Below, one piece after another: positions 19,411-27,717 of a DNA stretch of 64,000 nt (its first letter is position 1; every line of letters begins with the position of its first letter). Origin of the DNA: Nitrosomonas marina (GTDB lineage: Bacteria > Pseudomonadota > Gammaproteobacteria > Burkholderiales > Nitrosomonadaceae). The stretch lies in the NCBI RefSeq assembly GCF_900111605.1, contig NZ_FOIA01000001.1, positions 62,001 through 126,000 on the forward strand, read 5' to 3'. The notes beneath the pieces are model-generated. The model made no database searches. It was not told the DNA's origin and was given only the letters and a program-made list of their open reading frames with translations. A program made the translations under genes and the position numbers.

Positions 19411-20834
19411 GATATACCCCTTTGCTCGATTTTGCTTTGACGATCACGCGCAATCGTATGTTGTAATTGTGCGAAATTTATCGTTGACTGAATTATTGTC
19501 TGCGCGGTTGGCAGATTCTCCTCTGGCAATTCGGGCCACTGGCCATCCGATATTTGTTTTTGTCTTTCTCCTGGAAGATTGGGCCAGTGCGATACCCCGG
19601 ATTCAAATGGTTCGATTGTTCTGGTTGCCTGGGTAATGTACTGTTTTTGATTTGTGCCAAATAAATTATCTGCTGATACCGTTCCAGTTGTCTCCGGTAA
19701 GTGGTGGTCAGTTCGCTCCCGGTTACGGTTCATACGTTCTTCGGGTTTGTACGAAAAGAAAAAGTGTGCCGTTTTATCGGGATGCGATGCAGCAGTTTCG
19801 TTCAATTCGCGTTGACTGAGTGTATTTTTGTTTATAGAACCAGATTTTGTAATCTTGCCTGGAAATTGATGCGTAGCGAGGTTTTTGTCACGAGAATCGC
19901 GTTCAGTACGCACCCGATTATTTAATGTGAATCGATCATCCTGGGAGCGAGATTGTGGCCGATAGTTATTGTTATGAGTAGTTGCGTCTGGAACTGTAAC
20001 GTTCGGTCGCTGTATCCTGAGTCGCCGGTTGCTGGATAAATTTTTTGATTTGATTTCTGAATTCTGTGCTGGCGATCCTGTTGGGTCTGGTTGCCCGAAT
20101 TCAGTTTCAGATGCTGTTGCTTTTTTTTCTGATGAAATGAGAGATACCGCACCAATATATGGTTTTTTCGCTTTTCTACTGGAGTTCCTTTGTGTCAGAC
20201 CGGGTGTATCTCGCAGACGTGGTTTATCGTGCTGTAATACTTTTTTGTGAGCATCCATTCCGAAACTGTTATATGGGCCAGGCCGGATGATTTGCGATGA
20301 AAAACCTGGTTTCTTTTGATACGACAATTTCAGGGACGATTTATAACTGGTTTCGGAAGTATGGAGTTTTTTTTCGTTATTTCCTGATGAGTCTGGATCG
20401 ATATCCCTGGCAGTCTGGTCCCATGACGATTGAGGTGATTCCCGGTCATCTGCCGCAGATTGTTCAAGATCGTGTTTTTTATAAACAGGCTGATCGTCCA
20501 GTAAATAAGGAGCGCCGCGCCGAACTTTTTCCACCCAGTGGGCTGGTGGTTCTTCACCTTCGTTACTTGCAACCGGTGCACTCGGACCGGATTCGCTTAG
20601 TGTTTCGGATGAATATGAAACAGTTTGAGTATCGTCGTAGCGCTTATCCAGTAAATGAGGGGCGCCCTGACGGACTTTGGCTAGCCAGTGCGCTGGGGGC
20701 CTCTCATCTGAGTAATCGATTGAATAACGGTTGGCTAATGAATCGTCCTGGGCCAGAAGCTTTTCAATCGAACGGGCATACCGCGCCAGCGTTCTGGCAA
20801 TACCCTGCAACAGTTTGCGGGTAAGTCTAAGCAC
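19398..20834 (-). CDS. Long disordered CIS-operon protein with duplicated W-VR-GAP motif
   Basis: The 478-residue product has an amphipathic N-terminus (1-30) and then a long low-complexity, Ser/Arg/Asn/Gln-rich region with no predicted fold by eye. A motif is duplicated 50 residues apart: PPAHWLAKVRQGAPHLLD at 46-63 and PPAHWVEKVRRGAPYLLD at 96-113. Near the C-terminus a second short motif is repeated (HWPNLPGE and QWPELPEE), followed by a helix rich in Gln and Ile. No known domain was recognised. It sits between the tube and Afp7-like genes, the place of the short Afp6 protein in Afp clusters, and overlaps both neighbours. Candidate roles are assembly chaperone, tube-length scaffold or cargo adaptor. 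All of these are inference. Confidence 0.75.
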   Translation of the reverse strand: MLRLTRKLLQGIARTLARYARSIEKLLAQDDSLANRYSIDYSDERPPAHWLAKVRQGAPHLLDKRYDDTQTVSYSSETLSESGPSAPVASNEGEEPPAHWVEKVRRGAPYLLDDQPVYKKHDLEQSAADDRESPQSSWDQTARDIDPDSSGNNEKKLHTSETSYKSSLKLSYQKKPGFSSQIIRPGPYNSFGMDAHKKVLQHDKPRLRDTPGLTQRNSSRKAKKPYIGAVSLISSEKKATASETEFGQPDPTGSPAQNSEIKSKNLSSNRRLRIQRPNVTVPDATTHNNNYRPQSRSQDDRFTLNNRVRTERDSRDKNLATHQFPGKITKSGSINKNTLSQRELNETAASHPDKTAHFFFSYKPEERMNRNRERTDHHLPETTGTVSADNLFGTNQKQYITQATRTIEPFESGVSHWPNLPGERQKQISDGQWPELPEENLPTAQTIIQSTINFAQLQHTIARDRQSKIEQRGISWSG

Positions 20835-21255
20835 GCGTTAAACCCTCATGCGCGAGGTGCAATGTTTCAATCGCAACTTCATTGGACAGAGCATCCAGTG
20901 GTGAACCTCTCCATTTGCAGGGCCAGGCGTTGTCAAGGTTCCAGCGGGTCACTTCCTTTTTACCATCGTTATCCCTCAGTATGATGGATATGTTCCTGCG
21001 GGATACCTCGCCTTTGACAGCAGTCATCAGCCAGTCCCACATTTCAGTAGATTCCGTCAAACCCCACTTTAGTTCGATATTATTGTATGCAACTCTGCCT
21101 GCCAGTTTGCGTACGGCGGGCCCCGCACCTCCTTCGCGGAAATCAATGGTTTCTATGTCTACGCTAAGACCGTTGATTTTTGTAAAGTAGCATACTTTTC
21201 CGCCACCAAGGTCAAGGACAAAGTTATAAGCTCTGTAGATATTTTGTTCGGCCAT
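20827..21255 (-). CDS. CIS inner tube protein (gp19/Hcp-like)
   Basis: The 142-residue product matches phage-tail tube proteins of the gp19 family: 'NFVLDLGGGKVCYFTKINGL' at the N-terminus, a 'GAGPAVRKLAGRVAYNNIELKWG' region split around an A-G-R turn, and 'WNLDNAWPCKWRGSPLDA' before the last strands. These subunits stack as hexamers inside the sheath and form the lumen for cargo. Only one tube gene is seen, whereas Afp has two (Afp1 and Afp5). The gene follows the sheath gene by two bases. Confidence 0.95.
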   Translation of the reverse strand: MAEQNIYRAYNFVLDLGGGKVCYFTKINGLSVDIETIDFREGGAGPAVRKLAGRVAYNNIELKWGLTESTEMWDWLMTAVKGEVSRRNISIILRDNDGKKEVTRWNLDNAWPCKWRGSPLDALSNEVAIETLHLAHEGLTRA

Positions 21256-21257
21256 GT

Positions 21258-22490
21258 TTAAGCTCCTGCGCTGGTTGCTGATTCGGTTTCACTTGTCCAT
21301 TGCCCAATACGGAAGACAATGAATTCTGCCGGTTTAACCGGAGCAATTCCAATTTCCGCAATGAGCTGTCCTGCGTCCCTGACTTCCGGAGGGTTTGTTT
21401 CGGCATCGCATTTAACGAAAAAGGCCTGCTCGGGTGTTGCGCCCAATAATGCTCCGTCGCGCCAGACACGCATCAGAAAAGCGCGTATGTCGCGTTCAAC
21501 CGACTTCCAGGTCATCATGTCATTGGGCTCGAAAACTGTCCACCGCGTTCCTTCCTGAATGGATTCTTTAATCATATTAAAAGTCCTTCTGACGGGGATA
21601 TAGCGCCACTCGCTTGCTTCAGCAGCCAGGGTTCTGGCACCCCATACACGAATACCGTCAGGAAACATGCGTATCACATTGACGCCTTTTCGATTCAGTT
21701 CGCCATGCTCTTCTCTGGAAACGTTGTATGTCAACCCCAAGGCACCTCTGACCTGTTCGTTCGCGGGTGCTTTATGAACACCGCGAGTGGCATCGGTACG
21801 CGCATATATTCCAGCTATGGCGCCAGAAGGTGGAATGTTTACGATTGATCCGGAACTTGGCTGGAGCGCATCCAGCCCCCTGAACCAGGGAAAATAAAAT
21901 GCACCATATCCTTCATCCGAGTTTCGTGGTCTTAGTCCCTGCGATGCAGCACTTTCGATTTTTACATCCGTTGCCGGCTTGGTTTCCGATGGATCGCTGC
22001 CGGAAACTGTTTTTAAAACTTTCAACGCATTGGTGTCTGAGACAGATTCCGGCGCATCCAGAATCGCTATACGATCCTGTAATTTTTCGCAGTGCGATAG
22101 CAGGGCTTCATAAGAAATTGCATCGCTATAACCCGGCGCTGCTACAATGGCTACCTCGTCTATGGTTTCCAGTGCAAATAATCCACTCCTTTTTTTAACA
22201 TCGCCTGCAATGGACCCGTTTTCACCCACGTTGACGATGTAGCAGCGGCTGCCATGATTGTTAAAAAAACTGAAAACAGCCTGTGCCAGGTGAGTACTTT
22301 TGCTCTCTTCATTGACAAAATGTTTGCAGAATTCACCCCAGTTATTGCATGCAATTGCCTGGTTAACATATTTGTTTTTAAGGGGTGCCACACCAAGGAA
22401 GGCGGGAATGCTCGTTCCAACCATCCCAATCGGTTTGGTGCCGGTAGATACCTCTTCTACATAGATTCCAGGTGATAGATAATTTGGCAT
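21258..22490 (-). CDS. CIS contractile sheath protein
   Basis: The 410-residue product begins with the sheath signature 'YLSPGIYVEEVSTGTKPI' and has the usual conserved C-terminal half: 'VNPLGLTYNVS'-type region around 'RGALGLTYNVSREEHGELNR', then 'GVNVIRMFPDGIRVWGARTL', 'WRYIPVRRTFNMIKESI' and 'FEPNDMMTWKSVERDIRAFL'. The end domain that locks neighbouring subunits is complete. This is the shortest type of eCIS sheath, without a large extra domain. Only one sheath gene is present in the window, against three in Afp. It is the second gene of the operon. Confidence 0.97.
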   Translation of the reverse strand: MPNYLSPGIYVEEVSTGTKPIGMVGTSIPAFLGVAPLKNKYVNQAIACNNWGEFCKHFVNEESKSTHLAQAVFSFFNNHGSRCYIVNVGENGSIAGDVKKRSGLFALETIDEVAIVAAPGYSDAISYEALLSHCEKLQDRIAILDAPESVSDTNALKVLKTVSGSDPSETKPATDVKIESAASQGLRPRNSDEGYGAFYFPWFRGLDALQPSSGSIVNIPPSGAIAGIYARTDATRGVHKAPANEQVRGALGLTYNVSREEHGELNRKGVNVIRMFPDGIRVWGARTLAAEASEWRYIPVRRTFNMIKESIQEGTRWTVFEPNDMMTWKSVERDIRAFLMRVWRDGALLGATPEQAFFVKCDAETNPPEVRDAGQLIAEIGIAPVKPAEFIVFRIGQWTSETESATSAGA

Positions 22491-22491
22491 A

Positions 22492-23184
22492 TTAAACCTC
22501 TAAGTCAAGATGAATTGTAAAAGGTGCATGCGGAGTTTTCAGTATCTGTTGCATCGGAACAGAAATAGAAAACTGTTTTCCTTTCGCATCAATTTTACAG
22601 TTGAATGCGCGTTGCAAATTTGCATCTGCCGCAATGGAAAATAATCCCTTGTTGTTTGTATAAGCAACTGTTTTGGAATGAGGCAGCATAATTTTTGCAC
22701 CCGGAATCGGCTGATCCGATGGCCCTACGACGACACCGGTTATCTGAGTAACGGAGCTGATGCCAATATGTGGCTGCGCCTTGATTGTGGGGATGTGTTC
22801 AGTTTCCCGCGTGATCATCAAGGGTATTTGCAGACTAAAGTGGGGCAGGGGAGCGATTCCTATTGCCTGCCAGAATTGTGCGGGTAATGCAGGAAATCCG
22901 ACTTCCATGTCTGACTGTGATTTGGCTGCATAGAGTATTTTACCCAGATATTTATGGGATTCGACCTGATCATCGGATTGCACGGTGAGCAAATAGGACA
23001 ATGATATTTGGAATGGAATTTCTCTTGTTGTCGAATTCGGCGTCGAGTATTCCATGTCGTACAAATAAACCGAAACCGTAGGCTGGTTCCGCTCCGTACC
23101 AGGATGTTCAAATGTAATGGCAAGCTGGCCATCGATAACCATGGTAATCCATTCTTTAAGACGGCGGTCAATTTCATCTATCAT
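22492..23184 (-). CDS. DUF4255 (Pvc16/Afp16-like) protein with carboxypeptidase-regulatory-like domain
   Basis: The 230-residue product starts with a DUF4255/Pvc16_N-type domain (about 1-140: 'IDEIDRRLKEWI', 'ISLSYLLTVQSDDQVESHKYLG' broken at the Q, and a hydrophobic strand). Proteins of this type cap the tail end of Afp-like particles and set sheath termination. Residues about 148-230 form a carboxypeptidase-regulatory-like beta sandwich ('GVVVGPSDQPIPGAKIML' then 'VAYTNNKGLFSI'). It is the first gene of the CIS operon, 152 bases downstream of the RTX gene. An AAGG sequence lies about nine bases before the ATG. The operon promoter is probably in the 151-base gap upstream, but no clear -35/-10 pair was found. 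Confidence 0.88.
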   Translation of the reverse strand: MIDEIDRRLKEWITMVIDGQLAITFEHPGTERNQPTVSVYLYDMEYSTPNSTTREIPFQISLSYLLTVQSDDQVESHKYLGKILYAAKSQSDMEVGFPALPAQFWQAIGIAPLPHFSLQIPLMITRETEHIPTIKAQPHIGISSVTQITGVVVGPSDQPIPGAKIMLPHSKTVAYTNNKGLFSIAADANLQRAFNCKIDAKGKQFSISVPMQQILKTPHAPFTIHLDLEV

Positions 23185-23335
23185 ATTGAGGCCTTGGTCA
23201 TGATCGTTTTGGAATAAGCCGGTTATCCAAGCGTGGTACTGCTTCGCCGCGTTACAGCGTTGTTGCTAGCCATAACATCCATACACTTGCAGCTTTTTTA
23301 ACATTAAATAAAGCATCAAGTCAATTGAATCTGTA

Positions 23336-24511
23336 TTACGCCCAAAATTCAAGACCTGTTTGGGACAGCCCTACAAGATCGATATTGTCCTGGTTAAGCG
23401 TGGTCTCTGCTGCCAATATGCCAATTGATGAGATGGTATGCTCGCCAGAATCCAGCAATCCGACAAAATACGTTGCTTCGGCCGAAGAAGGCGTGGTCCC
23501 TGTAACATTCTGATATAACAGTTGAACAACCGCATTGTGATCAGTTGCACTGTTTCCGAGGGCTGCATTGATTGCATACTGTGAGAGTGTTTCATAGCTT
23601 GTGCCGTTATCCAGTAAGCGCAATCCGGCGGCAGCCAGCTGTTTGTTCGTAATGGATGACTGACCGAAAATGGCGCCCATTAATTTTGCGGTGTTGCCGG
23701 CATTGCCGCTCAGGTCGAGCGCCAGGGAAGTATCCGAAAATGTTATGCGCTCAATATCAATGAGCGTATCTGTTCCGTCAGTTCCGTTTCTCAAATGGTC
23801 CACTGACCAGTGTCCTTCCGCAACTTTTATGATCTCATAATCCGTAGATTGACCGTTATAGGCTGCTGTGTCGATAGCTGCGTTTCCGATCAATGTGTCA
23901 TTTCCGCCAGCACCGGTCAGCAGGTCTTTCCCTGGGCCACCTTCAATATGTTCGGCGGCACTGTGATTGGCTATAAATGGCGTTTCGAAACTTGCAAATA
24001 GTTCCATATAATCATTGGCAGATGTTCCGTTAGCATCTTCAGGGCTGAAAACAGCGCCTGACAGAAGATACCCTTTCAGGCCAGCAGTATCCGACGAACT
24101 GCTTCCGGCGCCAATCAGATGGGCAGCTGCCAGCATTCCCGAGGCGCTGATCAGTTGCTCATTGAGTATTTGACCTTCGTACTTATCAAGTTCCAGAAAT
24201 TGTATTCTGTTCCACAGAATTTCTTGCCAGTCACGGATGATTAACTCCTGAACCGTACCATTATCGAAGTAATCCTGTTTGCTTCTGATGCCGTTTTTTC
24301 CAGACCAGTTGCCGGTCCAGTCGTTTCTGAACAGATTGCTGTCGCTGCCGTCAATACCGTAGTATCCCAAATCGAACAAGGCTGCTTCCCCGAATTGATA
24401 CTTGCCTATGAAGCCGAATGAATTTTCCGCATCATAATTTTGAGCGCCGCCGGGAATGCTGGATGATTCTTTGAATCCAAGCGTGTCTATGAAATCCTGG
24501 TATGTGTTCAT
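23336..24511 (-). CDS. RTX-type secreted protein with lysozyme-like N-domain
   Basis: The 391-residue product has no classical signal peptide. Residues 1-160 resemble a lysozyme or lytic-transglycosylase-like fold, with a candidate catalytic Glu in FKESS (about residue 15) and 'GFIGKYQFGEAALFDLGYY'. Two RTX nonapeptide-like repeats follow at about 192-210 (GGPGKDLLTG and AGGNDTLIG), which would bind calcium. The C-terminal 110 residues resemble DUF4214-type regions ('VVQLLYQNVTGTTPSSAEATY') and end in a GLEFW tail like type I secretion substrates. No ABC exporter is nearby. The gene is on the same strand as the CIS operon and 151 bases upstream of it, so it may be a separately secreted enzyme or a CIS effector. 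The hydrolase assignment is moderate. Confidence 0.75.
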   Translation of the reverse strand: MNTYQDFIDTLGFKESSSIPGGAQNYDAENSFGFIGKYQFGEAALFDLGYYGIDGSDSNLFRNDWTGNWSGKNGIRSKQDYFDNGTVQELIIRDWQEILWNRIQFLELDKYEGQILNEQLISASGMLAAAHLIGAGSSSSDTAGLKGYLLSGAVFSPEDANGTSANDYMELFASFETPFIANHSAAEHIEGGPGKDLLTGAGGNDTLIGNAAIDTAAYNGQSTDYEIIKVAEGHWSVDHLRNGTDGTDTLIDIERITFSDTSLALDLSGNAGNTAKLMGAIFGQSSITNKQLAAAGLRLLDNGTSYETLSQYAINAALGNSATDHNAVVQLLYQNVTGTTPSSAEATYFVGLLDSGEHTISSIGILAAETTLNQDNIDLVGLSQTGLEFWA

Positions 24512-24793
24512 TATCGGGTATGTGTGCGGTTCGTTATCAAAAGAGGCGTAATGACATGGCCTGGCTATATTCAGAATTATTCATTATATTGAAAACTGAT
24601 CCGGCGACAAGCACTGGAACTGTCAGTGCAGGTTGTGCATTTGGCGTATGAAGGCATAAAATTTACTGCACGGAATGCTGACATTACTATAATGACTGGC
24701 AATCAGAACACGGCTTGATATGAGAAATCAGATGTTGGCGGAAGTTATTTTCTTTATTATTCGACGATTTATTATCATTGAAGTGAACTCAAT

Positions 24794-25711
24794 ATGAAAA
24801 TTTCGATTATCGGAGTCGGCAATGTCGGTTCGACAATAGCTTATGCCGTGGTGCTAAAGGGCTTATGCAACCATCTGGTGCTCGCTGGCCGCAATGTTAC
24901 CAAAGCGCAGGGGGATGCGCTTGATTTGCTGCATACCCTGTCATTTTGTGAACGACCGATGACCATTGAAAGCAGCGCCATTGAGGAAGTCAGAGACAGT
25001 GACATTCTTGTGATAACCGCTTCGGCGAAAGGCAGGGGAAAAATGACCAGCCGAATGGAGTTGGGAGCTGGCAATGTGAAACTGTTTAAAAAAATGATGC
25101 CACCGCTGATACAGAATAATCCTGCTGCCATTATTGTGATTATTTCAAATCCCGTCGATGTATTGACGTACCTGACGACTCAGATAGCCGGATTGCCGTC
25201 TTCAAGGATCATGGGAATCGGTACGCTTGTTGATTCAGCACGCTTTAGAGTGTTGCTTTCACATGAAGAAAAGATTCATCCCGATGATCTGCGTACGTAT
25301 ATTCTGGGTGAGCATGGACCAAATCAGTTTCCCGTATTCAGTAATGCTTTTGCAGGCAGTGAGCGTATAGACGATAATCCTGAACATCGGAGAATTTTTG
25401 AAGAGGTGACCAAAGCGGGTTTTGATGTGTACAACCTGAAAGGGTATACCAACTTTGCGATTGCAACTGCAACCTGTGAAGTGCTCAAGGCCATTGTATT
25501 TGATGATCACCGGACGATGCCCTTAAGCATCTACTTCAGGGAATGGCAGGGTATTGAGGATAACTGCTTCAGCATTCCTGTGGTTGTTGGACGTACTGGC
25601 GTAATACGGCATTTGCAACCCAAATTGAACCAGGTGGAAAAAACTGCTTTGGAGAAAACTGCCAAATTGATTAAACAAAATATTAACCGTTTGATTCACA
25701 ATAAAAAATAA
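24794..25711 (+). CDS. Lactate/malate dehydrogenase family protein with unusual cofactor site
   Basis: The 305-residue product is a full-length 2-hydroxyacid dehydrogenase of the LDH/MDH superfamily. The glycine-rich loop is GVGNVG (7-12). The proton relay is Asp147 (GTLVDSARFR) with His174 (LGEHG), and Arg87 and Arg150 fit the substrate-binding arginines. At the specificity position, six residues before Arg87, there is Arg81. LDH has Gln there and MDH has Arg, so a dicarboxylic substrate is favoured. After the second strand the usual Asp is replaced by Gly32-Arg33 (LVLAGRN), which argues against ordinary NAD binding and possibly for NADP. The surrounding loop differs from both canonical classes. 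The gene stands alone, diverging from the RTX gene. I leave the symbol empty because it may not be the housekeeping mdh. Confidence 0.85.
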   Translation: MKISIIGVGNVGSTIAYAVVLKGLCNHLVLAGRNVTKAQGDALDLLHTLSFCERPMTIESSAIEEVRDSDILVITASAKGRGKMTSRMELGAGNVKLFKKMMPPLIQNNPAAIIVIISNPVDVLTYLTTQIAGLPSSRIMGIGTLVDSARFRVLLSHEEKIHPDDLRTYILGEHGPNQFPVFSNAFAGSERIDDNPEHRRIFEEVTKAGFDVYNLKGYTNFAIATATCEVLKAIVFDDHRTMPLSIYFREWQGIEDNCFSIPVVVGRTGVIRHLQPKLNQVEKTALEKTAKLIKQNINRLIHNKK

Positions 25712-25808
25712 TGATGTTTTAATTTCTTGTCCTCAAGTAGCTGACCGGGCAGGATGTTTGTACAAAGCAATTGATCCTGCTCGGTGTGTCAAGTTTGTTG
25801 TGCAGCCT

Positions 25809-26468
25809 TTATTTCGGTTGCTTCACTTTTCTAAGATATGGCTTGACGGTTTCCCATCCATCCGGATAGATCTTTCCGGCTTCTTCATTGCTGACTGCGG
25901 GTACGATGATCACGTCTTCGCCTTGCTGCCAGTTGACCGGTGTTGCAACCTTGTGTTTTGCGGTCAGTTGCATGGAATCAATTGCGCGTAGAATTTCATT
26001 GAAATTCCGACCTGTTGTCATGGGATAGGTCATCATCAGTTTGATGTTTTTATCGGGCCCAATGACAAATACCGAACGCACTGTCGCATTAGTCAATGCT
26101 GTGCGACCTTCAGCCGAACCGGCTTCATCAGCCGGAAACATATTATACAACTTTGCTACCTTCAGGTCGGTGTCCGCTATGACCGGATACTGGACCTGCG
26201 CCTTGCCAACCTCTTCAACATCTTTCAACCATTGCTTGTGATCATCCAGTGGATCGATGCTCAGACCGATGATTTTGGTGTTGCGCTTGTCAAATTCAGA
26301 CTGAATACTGGCCATATAACCCAGTTCTGTAGTACAGACAGGGGTAAAATCCTTCGGGTGCGAAAATAAAACAGCCCAGCTGTCTCCTATCCATTCGTGA
26401 AAATCAATCCTGCCCTGTGTTGTATCAACCTGAAAATTGGGTGCCTGATCGTTTATGCGAAGCGCCAT
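25809..26468 (-). CDS. 1-Cys peroxiredoxin (Prx6 family)
   Basis: The 219-residue product has the peroxidatic site PKDFTPVC with Cys45 and a long C-terminal extension typical of the Prx6/AhpE-type 1-Cys class. The 'SIDPLDDHKQWLKDVEE' and 'VRSVFVIGPDKNIKLMMTYP' segments are characteristic. A second cysteine is absent, so reduction must use an external thiol. It acts on hydrogen peroxide and organic peroxides in the cytoplasm. The gene is monocistronic by spacing and convergent with the dehydrogenase gene. No OxyR site was identified. Confidence 0.95.
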   Translation of the reverse strand: MALRINDQAPNFQVDTTQGRIDFHEWIGDSWAVLFSHPKDFTPVCTTELGYMASIQSEFDKRNTKIIGLSIDPLDDHKQWLKDVEEVGKAQVQYPVIADTDLKVAKLYNMFPADEAGSAEGRTALTNATVRSVFVIGPDKNIKLMMTYPMTTGRNFNEILRAIDSMQLTAKHKVATPVNWQQGEDVIIVPAVSNEEAGKIYPDGWETVKPYLRKVKQPK

Positions 26469-26593
26469 CCTTTAACTCCTTTGCTCAGTTCTGTTCATGT
26501 TTATAAAGTAATTGGTTCGTAATAACACAGCAAAGTGTAACCCGACTGGATTTGCTGAACAAATAAAAAGAGTGTGCGGATTCCGGATGAAAC

Positions 26594-26616
26594 AAAAAAA
26601 ACGCTGCAGAGCAGCG
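26594..26616 (-). terminator. Rho-independent terminator after YjfB-like gene
   Basis: A six-base-pair stem (cgctgc and gcagcg, loop aga) at 26602-26616 is followed on the minus strand by eight T residues (the A-run at 26594-26601). It lies about 40 bases downstream of the YjfB-like stop. Confidence 0.8.
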
Positions 26617-26653
26617 CCATTAGAATGTTTTTTTTTAGAATGCTTGATTTGTT

Positions 26654-26854
26654 TTAGGCCGTAGTATTGATATTTTGTCCTAAATGTGAAGGCAAGTGTT
26701 GCGCGGATGTGTTTTCTGGAATTGCTTCTATCAGCGCCATTGCATTGTCGGCACTGATATCGAGCGCTTTTTTCAGAACGGCTGTACCTGATGCTTGCTG
26801 GATGAAAGCTTCATTCATCGAAGTAGCCGTGTTAGCGATATTGGTAACATCCAT
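26654..26854 (-). CDS. YjfB-like putative motility protein
   Basis: The 66-residue product matches the small YjfB family: an N-terminal 'MDVTNIANTATSMNEAF', a helix with 'AVLKKALDISADNA' and the C-terminal 'HLGQNINTTA' motif. Homologues in Bacillus and proteobacteria are listed as putative motility proteins, but the function is unproved. No flagellar genes are in the window. It is transcribed alone and ends at a strong terminator. Confidence 0.85.
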   Translation of the reverse strand: MDVTNIANTATSMNEAFIQQASGTAVLKKALDISADNAMALIEAIPENTSAQHLPSHLGQNINTTA

Positions 26855-26976
26855 AAGTTATCTCCTGCTGTAATCCGGGACTATTACACTCGTTACGGCA
26901 TTAATCGCACCAGGGTTAAGGAGTTGCCGGCAAAAAAGTGTATAGACGGCCATTGAAATGGTCATGCTCACCAGTC

Positions 26977-27582
26977 TTAGATGTATTTTCTTAGAAAAGG
27001 CGGTAAAAAATTTCTCAAGTTATCCCGCCAGTCATGACCTACAATAACAGGGACCCGCACCAGGTAATGAATATTCTCCGGACTGGTTCCATCCAGATAA
27101 ATAACGTAATGTCCGATTTCGTCAAGCCTGAATGCATGCGTAATGACGCCTGACGGATGGGGTCGAGCAGGTACGGAAAGAATTTCACGTTCTTCAACAG
27201 TTTCGTCGGCAACATAGACGAGTTTTGCCAGGCGCATGGCCAGTGGTACATTACGGGAAGAATCCGGGTGCAGCAGATCTATTGAAATATTCAGCATGCC
27301 CGGCTGCGGTATCTTGCCGCACTGGACTGGAATATAAGGCGTTCTGGGTTCGTCCTCAGAAATTTCATACTCATCGGAAAGATAATAGCTGGAATAACCG
27401 ATGGTCAATGTTTCCGTTTCCACTGTGCAGGTGTTGCCACGAAAGCCTTTTGGATATGTGTCGGATGAATCTCCCTGTGAACTGACTTGCAATAACGCGC
27501 CTAATGCGATAAAAGCAGCAAAAATCCCGGCACCGGCAATCATCTGAAATTTGCGTGTTGATGCTTTGGCCCTAGTCTGCAT
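26977..27582 (-). CDS. Single-pass exported protein, unknown function
   Basis: The 201-residue product has a basic N-terminus and one hydrophobic segment (about 13-32), so the remainder should face the periplasm. A conserved-looking beta domain follows, with two cysteines at about 52 and 88 that could pair, and a C-terminal 'HDWRDNLRNFLPPFLRKYI'. No family was recognised. It lies between the YjfB-like gene and the divergent His-rich protein gene with no obvious operon partner. Confidence 0.7.
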   Translation of the reverse strand: MQTRAKASTRKFQMIAGAGIFAAFIALGALLQVSSQGDSSDTYPKGFRGNTCTVETETLTIGYSSYYLSDEYEISEDEPRTPYIPVQCGKIPQPGMLNISIDLLHPDSSRNVPLAMRLAKLVYVADETVEEREILSVPARPHPSGVITHAFRLDEIGHYVIYLDGTSPENIHYLVRVPVIVGHDWRDNLRNFLPPFLRKYI

Positions 27583-27717
27583 GATTATCCTTTATAAATA
27601 ATGCGAAATTGGGCATTTTATATCAAGGCTGCAGCGGGCGTCGTTTTATTCAGCTGTTATTCAGCTTCGCATCCATACAATTAGGCCATAACGTATGACG
27701 GTATGGAGGTGCGCAAG

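Noticed and set aside
11351..23184. Prophage or tailocin as explanation of the tail genes
   Set aside because: No capsid, terminase, portal, integrase, lysis or fibre genes; DUF4255 and CIS_tube-type proteins point to an eCIS-like system.
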